From: an uncultured Bacteroidales bacterium
Lineage (GTDB): Bacteria; Bacteroidota; Bacteroidia; Bacteroidales; Bacteroidaceae
Assembly: GCA_945871755.1 (NCBI GenBank)
Contig: CAMBWV010000082.1
Coordinates: 1 to 5,700, forward strand
Direction: 5' to 3'
DNA length: 5,700 nucleotides
Below are positions 1-5,642 of this stretch, one piece after another. How positions within the stretch are numbered: position 1 is the stretch's first letter; every line of letters begins with the position of its first letter. A program made the position numbers and the translations under genes. The notes below the pieces were generated by a model, which searched no databases, was not told the DNA's origin, and saw nothing but the letters and a program-made list of their open reading frames with translations.

Positions 1-9
1 ACAAACTCC

Positions 10-40
10 GTACTCACACCTTGCAAGCAAGGTGCGGTAC
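10..40 (-). terminator. Inverted repeat downstream of the GH89 gene, possible terminator
   Basis: CACCTTGC (17-24) and GCAAGGTG (27-34) are perfect 8-bp complements around AA. Outside them GTAC (10-13) and GTAC (37-40) can also pair, giving a 12-bp stem with a small internal loop. It lies 60 bases beyond the TAA stop in the direction of transcription, a fitting place for a terminator or an mRNA-stabilising hairpin. Only nine bases remain beyond it in the window and these (ggagtttgt on the transcript) are not a clear U-tract, so intrinsic termination is unproven. It could equally be part of a dispersed intergenic repeat. Confidence 0.4.
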
Positions 41-99
41 TTTCACGTTACTCCACTTGGCTTGTATGGCGATTTGTTTTTTATAGTTTGCTCTGGGAG

Positions 100-3000
100 T
101 TATTTGATGAATACCCGTTCGCCTTTCTCAGTGATATAGATGCCGCGTGTGGGGGAGAGGATGCGGCGGCCTTGGAGGTCGTAGAGTTTCTGACCTGCTA
201 GGCGGTCGGATTGAATGTTGCTGATGCCCGTTTCCGTGAAGTCGAAGAAGAGGCCGCTGGCGGCGCTACCTGCTATGCGCGAGCGGAGGAGGTATGCCTG
301 GTTGGCGGGCACCTGCGTGTCTGTGGAGAGGAAGAAACCTACGCCGTTCTTGTTGCCCAGACCGTAGAAGGTTTCGGCGGTCAGCCCTGTGCGGCGCGCT
401 TTGGCACCGCTGAGGAGATTGTCCGTGAGGGCCGTGGCCGTGCCGAGGTAGGAGATGTTGAAGGTGACACTCTTGGCCGTTGTGGTATTGACAAGGAAAC
501 CTTCGCCCGCCTTGAGCAGAGTGCCTTCGGCGATGGACGTGAGCGTGAGTTTGTCTTCGCCCTTCAGGGCAATGGCTTTGTAGATGGTGGCCTCGGATGT
601 GGCGGGTACCACTACGTCAACGGGGAAGCAGACGGCTGTCCAGAGCGCGTCGCTTACGTTAACCGTGAGTTGTTTGGCCTCCTTCAGTGTCCATACGGTG
701 GCGTTGCCATCGGCAGGCTTCGTATTGCTGAGGATGAACTTGCCCTCGCTGCTGGCCACATAGAAACCTGCGCAACCGAGGCTGACGCTTGTGCTCAGGC
801 CCGTGGTCCAGGCCGTGCGCTGGTTGAGCGTATAGTCGCCCGCCCATTCGGGGTTGACGAGCACCTCAATCTGCTGGCCGTTGCCGCCCGCATCGGATTT
901 GCCGCCGAAGTAGCCGGAAGAGTTCAGATGGTAGATTTCGTTTTTGTCCGACACCTTGGCAAAGCGTACGAGGGAGGCTGCTGTGGTATTGTCGTTGGTT
1001 GTCACGACGCGCTCGCTGCCGTTGCCGCCCGTTGCGATGAGGTTGCCATCGGCATCGGCAGGCGGATTACTGGCAACCACCTTCTTGTCTTTCGCATTAG
1101 TCAGCACGTAGGCGCGCTCGTAGAGCTTGCCCTCAGCGTAGGCCAGCATTTGGCTTCCATCCTTTGAGCAGAGGTTGCCGTCGGGCGAGGAGAAATAAGG
1201 ATGGGCAGGTTCAACTGCGTATTCCAGCATTGCCGTGCAGCCTTCGAAAGGCTGGCTGTGGAGCGTGGGGTCGCTGATGAGGAGCGAGGTGATGTTGATA
1301 CCTGCGGGGATGGAAGAGGTGAAAGTGGCGATGTCCTTCAGCGCAACATTGGAGAACGTCTTCGTTTCGGCAGCCTTGTCGTCTGCTTGCAGCGTGAGCG
1401 TCACAGTCGAACCGTCATAGTCGAAATCAATGGTGAAAGCACTGCTGGCGCTGGTCGAGAACTTCGTTTCGCCGCTGCCGTTTACCTTGGCCGTGAGCGT
1501 ACCAGCCTTGGCCCAATAGAGCTGGAAGCCGCCCGTGAAATCATTGGCGAAGGAGTTGTCGCCAGTGGCCAGCAGCGAGGAGCCCCATTCGTTGAAAGAT
1601 GCGCCGTTGGTCGTAGCAGCGAGTGTCATGTGGAAGGGCGTGCCAGCGGGAATCGTCGTTTCGGGCGCCAGTTTCAGGTTCTGCACACCCGTTCCCGAAA
1701 AGGACGTTTTCAGAAAGCGGTCCAGCGAGAGGCACGAGGCCGGCAGAGCGATGGACGTCAGCGATGTGCGGCCGCGAAAGGTCTGGGGCGCAACGCCCAC
1801 CAACTCCTTTCCTATGCTATTGACCTGCGTGAGGTCGAGGTCCGTACTTGTGCCTTCCTCCATCACGTCTGTGATGTAGATGCCTTGGCCCATTTCTTCG
1901 TAGTTGAACGTCCAGCCGTTGTAGGTAAGGTTTTTCGTGGAGGTGAATACGGCAGAGATCTTTGCGTTGTCGTAGGGATAGAATTTCACCACGTTTTCCT
2001 CCATCCACGAAGCAGGGAGGCGGCGTCCAAATTGGTCTTTCCAATAATCTATGCGGTAGCCCGTCTTCGGATAGCAGCGCAGAATCACCTGTTCGCCCAC
2101 GGGATAGGTGTGCGTGTCGGGTTGTCCGTTGGCATCCACCGTACCATGGTTGACGTTGCTCGTCTCCACGGTCACGGTGACAGCCTTCTTGGCCGACTTC
2201 TCCACGTTGACGAGAATCTCGTAGCACATACGGTTCATCTTAGCCTTGGCATCGAAGGCACCGGTCTTGGCATCGTAGCCCGTCTTCCAGGCACCGTCGA
2301 AGCGCAGACGGATGTGCGTCAGTCCCTCGGGCATATCGAAGGGCAGGGTGACGGTCAGCGGTCCGCTCTTGGGGTCGTTGCTCGTACTGTTGTGCGAACC
2401 CTTGACGGCCAGCAGTTCGTCCTGCATATTGAACTCGCCATCGCGATTGAGGTCGATATAGGCCGAGAGATAGGTGTAGGCCAGGCCGCCGCCGTCGGTC
2501 CAGTTCAGCGTGAACGAACCGCCGGGAGCCGCGTTGATAACCTTTGTGGCCACGTTGTAGAACTGCTCGGGACAAGCCTCTGCCGAATAAATCTCTTCGG
2601 CATCGCCGCCGTACTGTGCGAGGGTAATCGACTTGATGTACTGGTTGTAATTCTTGACGTCGTTGTAGTCATTCATGTCCGAATCGGGCACGCCCCAGAG
2701 GTTGATGATGAAGTGGGCGGTGAACGTAGCCGCCTCTGCGCCGTAGTAGGTGTACTCAGCATCTTGGCTGACTACGTTGCCCGCAGCGTCCGTCCAGTTG
2801 ACGAAGTCGTAGCCTGCCGCGGGCGTAGCCACGATGGTGACGAAGTCCGTATTGGTGACGCTCGTGCCGCCGCCCTTGATGGTGGCTGTACCCTTGGCAG
2901 CGTCCTCCGTCTGTACGGTGACGGTGCGCGGGGTTGTAATCTCGTCCTTCAGGATGACGTTGAAGGCCAAGGTCGTGCCGTCGCTGAGGTTGATTTGCGC

Positions 3001-5394
3001 CTTTACCTTGCCCGTGGCACAGTCGGCGGGAATCGTGGTGGCGAGGCTGGTGAACGTTTCGCTATCGCTGATGACACCGTCGGCATTGAGGTCAAGCAGG
3101 AAGGAGGCCGTTGTGCCCGTGGGAATTGTCAGGCCGAGGTCGAGGCTGCTGCCGCGGTTGACGGTGGGGCAATACGTCTTGCGCACGTCGTTGTCAATCG
3201 TGCGATAGGCGTAGAAGGTCTGGCCGTTGTCCAGCGTCACGGGGAAGAAATATTTCGCAAAGAGTTGGCGCGCTACATCTGCCGTGCTGCCTGTGGGTTG
3301 GTCGGAATATGCTTTTGAGTTGTCGTGCGCCCATGCCCATTCCATTGTAAACCAGTCCTTGCCTTGGCAGTTGTTGTCGAAGAAATATTTCCAGCGCGGG
3401 TAGTAGTAGTCCTTGAGCATACCAGCCCACATGCGGTAGGAGTAGTCGCGGAGGCCGCCGCCATTGGCCTGGTTCCTGTCGCCCCAAGTCGTGATGAGGG
3501 TGCGCGCATTGTCCAGTTCGAGCCAGTCCTTGTCCGCTGTGGTTGTGCCGCTCACTTCATCGGCAATACCGCGGGCCATCTGTGTCCAGCGGCCCAGTTG
3601 CAGCATGCTGTGCGTGTTGAGCAGGTCGTCGAGGTCGAGCATCAGTTGGAGGAAAGCCTCCTTGCGGCTGTTGAACAGGGCTGTGTTGCCACTGTTGCGG
3701 GCCTCGTTGATGCCTTGGAGGAGGTAGTAGGAATAGTCTGTCAAGGCTTGGCGTGACAGGTCGGCGAGGTCGTAATCATAGTTGTCGCCATTGAGGGTAG
3801 TGCCCAGCAGTTTGCCAGCCGCGCGGGCCACATCCTGCGAATCATAGAAGATACCCGTGCCGCCCCACGACGAGACGCTGCCCACCTGAAGAGCCGGGCG
3901 GGCGCAGAGCACACCTTCCATGGGGCCTTGCAAGCCGCTGGTGCAGTTGAGCGACGAGTTGCGCAAGAGTTCCCAAGCATCCTTGGCGTCCTGATTGTCC
4001 GCTCCGTAGCGCGCCACGGCATAGTCGGCGAGCCAGGCCTGCGGATCGGGCTTGCTGTCGTACCAAGGCAGTTCGAAGAGCGCGTCATAGATTACGGGCA
4101 CCTGCTCAATGGCTTCGGGTGTGGCACCGATACCCTTCACGTTGCTGTGCTGCGCCTTCATGTTGAAGTAGCCATTGATGATTCCGTTCAGGCGACCGAA
4201 GAAACCCGTGCGGCCGCCGAAGTTGTCAAGCATACAATAGACCGCGTCGTGTCCCTTGTATTCGCCGAAGTGCGTGTGGGCGTCGCTGAAGAGGTCAAGG
4301 ACGATGAGGTCGCCCTTAGCCACCTTGTCCAGCACCTTGTACTGGTGTCCGCCCCACTGCCAATACTGGATGACCCATTTCTCGTCAATGTCCGTGTTGG
4401 CCGCCTTCATGGTCTCATAGATAGCCGCATAGGCAGCGTCCACATCGATGCCGCTCACGTTGGCTCCTTCGTGGAAGGGGTCCATGCTATAATAAACGGA
4501 CGTACCCATGACCTCTTTGAGAATCTCGTAGTAGTTGGCCGCCATTTCCTTGAATTCCTTCTTGGAGGGGTCAAGGATGTAGGGACGTGTGAAGCCGCAC
4601 CAACCGCCTTGGTTGTTGGCAGCGATGCCCGTCTTTGCTGTGAAGTTGCTGGGCACCATGCCGCAGAAACCCGGCAGCACGGGGTCCATGCCCAGTTCGC
4701 GCATGCGGCCCAGAATCTGGCCTGCCAGTTGTTCTTGGCGCTTGTACCACCACGCAGGGTTCGGGCCGCCCCAGCCTTCGAGGTTGTTCATGCCCCACCA
4801 AGCCTGGAAGCAGGGACCCGCCACGAAGGCATTGGCTTCCGCCTCGGTGTAGTTGTACTTCTCCGTCAGCAGACGCTTCCACACCACGTCCAGACCGACA
4901 ATCTGCAAGGGCATGTTGATGCCGTGCAAGGCCATCCAGTCGATTTCCTCCTGCCAGCGTTTCCACGTCCAGGTGGACATGGAGTAGGAGAAGGTGCAAT
5001 AGTTGAGGTAATAGCGGTAGTCAGCGTGACAGGTGCGCGTCTCGTCCGTAGCAGGAACGGGCAGGGTGACGCCGCTGAGGTCCGTCGTGAGGTGATTCCA
5101 CGCCAGATTGACGTGGGCATAGTGATTGAGATACCAGTTGATACCCGTGGTGACGGCCAGCTTAGAACTACCCTTGATGCAGGGCTTGCCATCCTGTGCG
5201 GTAATGGTGAAAACGTCTTTGCCGCTGCTCTTGAGCGACTCGTCCACGATGGTCACGAAGCGGTCTGCCGTGCCACTGCCACCGATGCGGTTGAGCAGAG
5301 CCGTCACGGCTTCGGGGTCCGTGGTTGCTGCCATCATGGCTGTTGTTGCCAGAGAGAGCAGAACGGTGAGAAGGATACTTTTTATTTTTTGCAT
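100..5394 (-). CDS. Secreted multidomain alpha-N-acetylglucosaminidase, GH89 (NAGLU family)
   Basis: Retaining exo-glycosidase predicted to release terminal alpha-linked N-acetylglucosamine from host glycans outside the cytoplasm. Residues 1-720 cover the whole NAGLU family order: signal peptide, N-terminal domain (about 27-115), barrel (about 122-455), helical C-terminal domain (about 460-718). Family blocks are plain: EEIDWMALHGIN, MDPVLPGF, DPFHEG, VLDLFSD, MLDNFGGRTGFFG, GATPEAIEQ, YYPRWKYF. Glu309 and Glu427 fit the two catalytic carboxylates; their 118-residue spacing equals that recalled for the Clostridium perfringens enzyme (483/601). About 1,045 further residues form accessory modules, so the protein is more than twice the length of human NAGLU (743). 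ATG at 5394 is chosen because it opens a signal peptide and is the only ATG after an in-frame TAA at 5440-5442. Stop TAA is at 100-102. No neighbouring gene is visible, so operon context is unknown. Whether the natural substrate is mucin caps or heparan chains cannot be told from sequence. Confidence 0.95.
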   Translation of the reverse strand: MQKIKSILLTVLLSLATTAMMAATTDPEAVTALLNRIGGSGTADRFVTIVDESLKSSGKDVFTITAQDGKPCIKGSSKLAVTTGINWYLNHYAHVNLAWNHLTTDLSGVTLPVPATDETRTCHADYRYYLNYCTFSYSMSTWTWKRWQEEIDWMALHGINMPLQIVGLDVVWKRLLTEKYNYTEAEANAFVAGPCFQAWWGMNNLEGWGGPNPAWWYKRQEQLAGQILGRMRELGMDPVLPGFCGMVPSNFTAKTGIAANNQGGWCGFTRPYILDPSKKEFKEMAANYYEILKEVMGTSVYYSMDPFHEGANVSGIDVDAAYAAIYETMKAANTDIDEKWVIQYWQWGGHQYKVLDKVAKGDLIVLDLFSDAHTHFGEYKGHDAVYCMLDNFGGRTGFFGRLNGIINGYFNMKAQHSNVKGIGATPEAIEQVPVIYDALFELPWYDSKPDPQAWLADYAVARYGADNQDAKDAWELLRNSSLNCTSGLQGPMEGVLCARPALQVGSVSSWGGTGIFYDSQDVARAAGKLLGTTLNGDNYDYDLADLSRQALTDYSYYLLQGINEARNSGNTALFNSRKEAFLQLMLDLDDLLNTHSMLQLGRWTQMARGIADEVSGTTTADKDWLELDNARTLITTWGDRNQANGGGLRDYSYRMWAGMLKDYYYPRWKYFFDNNCQGKDWFTMEWAWAHDNSKAYSDQPTGSTADVARQLFAKYFFPVTLDNGQTFYAYRTIDNDVRKTYCPTVNRGSSLDLGLTIPTGTTASFLLDLNADGVISDSETFTSLATTIPADCATGKVKAQINLSDGTTLAFNVILKDEITTPRTVTVQTEDAAKGTATIKGGGTSVTNTDFVTIVATPAAGYDFVNWTDAAGNVVSQDAEYTYYGAEAATFTAHFIINLWGVPDSDMNDYNDVKNYNQYIKSITLAQYGGDAEEIYSAEACPEQFYNVATKVINAAPGGSFTLNWTDGGGLAYTYLSAYIDLNRDGEFNMQDELLAVKGSHNSTSNDPKSGPLTVTLPFDMPEGLTHIRLRFDGAWKTGYDAKTGAFDAKAKMNRMCYEILVNVEKSAKKAVTVTVETSNVNHGTVDANGQPDTHTYPVGEQVILRCYPKTGYRIDYWKDQFGRRLPASWMEENVVKFYPYDNAKISAVFTSTKNLTYNGWTFNYEEMGQGIYITDVMEEGTSTDLDLTQVNSIGKELVGVAPQTFRGRTSLTSIALPASCLSLDRFLKTSFSGTGVQNLKLAPETTIPAGTPFHMTLAATTNGASFNEWGSSLLATGDNSFANDFTGGFQLYWAKAGTLTAKVNGSGETKFSTSASSAFTIDFDYDGSTVTLTLQADDKAAETKTFSNVALKDIATFTSSIPAGINITSLLISDPTLHSQPFEGCTAMLEYAVEPAHPYFSSPDGNLCSKDGSQMLAYAEGKLYERAYVLTNAKDKKVVASNPPADADGNLIATGGNGSERVVTTNDNTTAASLVRFAKVSDKNEIYHLNSSGYFGGKSDAGGNGQQIEVLVNPEWAGDYTLNQRTAWTTGLSTSVSLGCAGFYVASSEGKFILSNTKPADGNATVWTLKEAKQLTVNVSDALWTAVCFPVDVVVPATSEATIYKAIALKGEDKLTLTSIAEGTLLKAGEGFLVNTTTAKSVTFNISYLGTATALTDNLLSGAKARRTGLTAETFYGLGNKNGVGFFLSTDTQVPANQAYLLRSRIAGSAASGLFFDFTETGISNIQSDRLAGQKLYDLQGRRILSPTRGIYITEKGERVFIK
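103..231 (-). other. C-terminal sorting-type tail (residues 1722-1764)
   Basis: The last residues, TGISNIQ followed by KLYDLQGRRILSPTRGIYI and ending ERVFIK, match the short tail found on many Prevotella and Bacteroides secreted proteins. It resembles the type A sorting domain of the type IX secretion system (YDLxGR, then GxYxV, then a basic end). If the host has that system, the protein would cross the outer membrane and may be attached at the surface. Some Bacteroidales carry such tails without a proven type IX apparatus, so the route is uncertain. Confidence 0.65.
235..1128 (-). other. C-terminal beta-rich region, possible trefoil-like part (residues 1423-1720)
   Basis: Residues 1423-1572 contain repeated short strands and aromatic/Gly turns (ERAYVLTNAKDKKVVAS, EIYHLNSSGYFGGK, GDYTLNQRTAW, AGFYVASSEGKFILSN, ATVWTLKEA), a rhythm like a ricin-type beta-trefoil, although no QxW triplet is clear. 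Residues 1574-1720 (LTVNVSDALWTAVCFPVDV, LLKAGEGFLVN, FYGLGNKNGVGFFLS, VPANQAYLLRS, LFFDF) resemble the uncharacterised beta domain that often precedes the C-terminal tail in Prevotella surface proteins. Carbohydrate binding is possible but not shown by any motif. Confidence 0.45.
1129..1926 (-). other. BspA-type leucine-rich repeat region with beta-rich insert (residues 1157-1422)
   Basis: Residues 1157-1246 carry BspA/LRR_5-like repeats, clearest in APQTFRGRTSLTSIALPAS and in the repeat ending GTGVQNLKLAPET. Residues about 1250-1365 break this pattern with alternating beta strands (FHMTLAATTNG, FTGGFQLYWAKAGTLTAKV, TIDFDYDGSTVTLTLQA), resembling a jelly-roll or LamG-like fold. The leucine-rich pattern resumes at 1366-1422 with ITSLLISDPTLHSQPFEG and the typical PYFSSPDGNLCSKDGSQMLAYAEG end. 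BspA-type repeats often mediate binding to host proteins or other cells; here that is inference only. The insert could instead be an independent domain between two separate repeat segments. Confidence 0.6.
1942..2682 (-). other. GEVED-type domain plus second InlB-like repeat (residues 905-1151)
   Basis: Residues 905-1065 fit a GEVED-type domain. APGGSFTLNWTDGGG leads into AYIDLNRDGEFNMQDELL, with the calcium-loop pattern DLNRDGEFNMQD at 981-992 (nt 2419-2454), followed by MPEGLTHIRLRF. Residues 1071-1151 are a second InlB-like repeat: VTVTVETSNVNHGTVDANG, YPVGEQVILRCYPKTGYRIDYWKDQFG and ISAVF. The order loop-domain then InlB repeat is the same as in the unit immediately before it, which suggests modular duplication followed by divergence. 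Likely a spacer or adhesive stalk; no binding partner is visible. Confidence 0.72.
2707..3162 (-). other. First calcium-loop beta domain plus divergent InlB-like repeat (residues 745-896)
   Basis: Residues 745-815 form a short beta-rich domain containing DLNADGVISDSE at 768-779 (nt 3058-3093). This fits the 12-residue EF-hand/GEVED-type calcium loop, with Asp768, Asn770, Asp772, Gly773, Ile775 and Glu779 in the liganding or structural positions. Residues 822-896 then follow the divergent InlB B-repeat pattern: TVTVQTED, a Gly-rich turn, VTIVATPAAGYDFVNWTDAAG and FTAHF. Such modules are common in surface proteins of Bacteroidales, with structural or adhesive roles generally unproven. The first part may be a shortened GEVED domain. 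Confidence 0.65.
3241..5316 (-). other. GH89 catalytic unit: NAGLU N-terminal, barrel and C-terminal domains (residues 27-718)
   Basis: Residues 27-115 match the small NAGLU N-terminal domain, including the GINWYLNHY segment that precedes the barrel. Residues 122-455 are the TIM-barrel: the block RWQEEIDWMALHGIN opens it, Glu309 in DPFHEG (codon 4468-4470) is the predicted acid/base and Glu427 in GATPEAIEQ (codon 4114-4116) the predicted nucleophile. Residues 460-718 are the mainly helical C-terminal domain, with DLADLSRQAL, LDLDDLL, LGRWTQMAR and YYYPRWKYFF, ending at DVARQLFAKYFFPV, where human NAGLU also ends. No key block is missing, so the enzyme should be active. Roles are assigned by analogy with human Glu316/Glu446 recalled from the literature; domain edges are approximate. 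Confidence 0.92.
5326..5394 (-). other. Signal peptide, type I (residues 1-23)
   Basis: The N-terminus has lysines at positions 3 and 5, then a hydrophobic run (residues 7-21, ILLTVLLSLATTAMM) and small residues Ala22-Ala23 before the polar TTDPEA stretch. Cleavage after Ala22 or Ala23 is likely. There is no cysteine in a lipobox position, so this looks like Sec/signal peptidase I export rather than a surface lipoprotein. The exact cleavage site is inferred. Confidence 0.88.
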
Positions 5395-5413
5395 GATAAC
5401 AATGTTTTGATTT

Positions 5414-5421
5414 CGAAAGTA
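5414..5421 (-). promoter_or_regulatory. Candidate Bacteroidetes -7 promoter element for the GH89 gene
   Basis: On the minus strand TACTTTCG lies 19 bases before the ATG and differs at one fixed base from the Bacteroidetes -7 consensus TAnnTTTG. No good TTTG -33 element is seen at the usual distance upstream. It would imply a very short leader (roughly 10-15 nt). The bases before the start codon (TCAAAACATTGTTATC) contain no Shine-Dalgarno sequence, as is usual in this phylum. Weak call from pattern alone. Confidence 0.28.
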
Positions 5422-5437
5422 GGAAGGGGAGGGTTGT

Positions 5438-5457
5438 AATTAGGAATTAGGAATTGG
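5438..5457. repeat. 7-bp tandem microrepeat (aattagg)
   Basis: AATTAGG occurs at 5438-5444 and 5445-5451, followed by the partial copy AATTGG at 5452-5457. The tract starts 44 bases upstream of the GH89 start codon, near where a -33 element would be expected. Similar AATTAGG runs are frequent in Bacteroidales intergenic DNA as far as I recall. Confidence 0.7.
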
Positions 5458-5520
5458 TTGGGGAAGGCCTCACTTGGAATCTAAGCAACAGGCACGTAAG
5501 GAGCGCGGAGTTTTTTTACA

Positions 5521-5544
5521 CGAATCTTTCGAATTTTTCGAATG
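5521..5544. repeat. 9-bp tandem microrepeat (cgaattttt type)
   Basis: CGAATCTTT (5521-5529), CGAATTTTT (5530-5538) and CGAATG (5539-5544) form 2.7 copies of a 9-bp unit. The last copy also forms one arm of an inverted repeat: CGAATGTGG (5539-5547) pairs with CCACATTCG (5616-5624), and another CGAATG lies between the arms at 5586-5591. Confidence 0.7.
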
Positions 5545-5624
5545 TGGATGGAGAGTGTGTTTTCTTTTTTCCCACCACGAAGTATTCGAATGCTGACCAT
5601 GTCCGCGGCACTCACCCACATTCG
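5539..5624. repeat. Spaced inverted repeat, 9-bp arms
   Basis: CGAATGTGG at 5539-5547 is exactly complementary to CCACATTCG at 5616-5624, with 68 bases between. Neither arm extends further. It could mark the body of a small mobile or dispersed repeat, or a long-range RNA stem. Nine-base arms at this spacing are suggestive only. Confidence 0.45.
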
Positions 5625-5626
5625 TA

Positions 5627-5642
5627 CAATTCGCAAGAATTG
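5627..5642. repeat. Small hairpin CAATTC-GCAA-GAATTG
   Basis: Perfect 6-bp inverted repeat, CAATTC (5627-5632) and GAATTG (5637-5642), around GCAA, a GNRA-type tetraloop if transcribed on the plus strand. No T-tract follows on either side, so it is not a standard terminator. It lies next to the GC-rich hairpins at 5650-5700 and may belong to the same repeat. Confidence 0.55.

Noticed and set aside
745..1065. Calcium-loop motifs considered as dockerin repeats of a cellulosome
   Set aside because: A dockerin has two closely spaced 22-residue loops. Here the loops are 213 residues apart in separate beta-rich domains, and the second fits a GEVED-type domain better.
1201..3318. Very long open frame (705 codons) on the plus strand, antisense to the GH89 gene
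   Set aside because: It overlaps the clearly coding opposite strand. Its product has no recognisable domain, is rich in Arg, Val, Gly and Ala in a way expected from reading GC-rich codons in reverse, and has no plausible start signal. The same holds for 211-1167 and 3928-5439 on the plus strand.
3928..5439. 503-codon plus-strand frame covering the catalytic part of the gene and running past its start
   Set aside because: It is antisense to the conserved GH89 region, its translation matches no family I know, and its last part runs into the leader and microrepeat of the real gene.
5511..5517. T7 tract considered as the U-tract of a plus-strand terminator
   Set aside because: The bases before it (ggcacgtaaggagcgcggag) do not form a stable stem, so no intrinsic terminator can be supported.
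5438..5642. Short repeats considered as a CRISPR array
   Set aside because: The units are only 7-9 bp, directly adjacent, and have no spacers of constant length.
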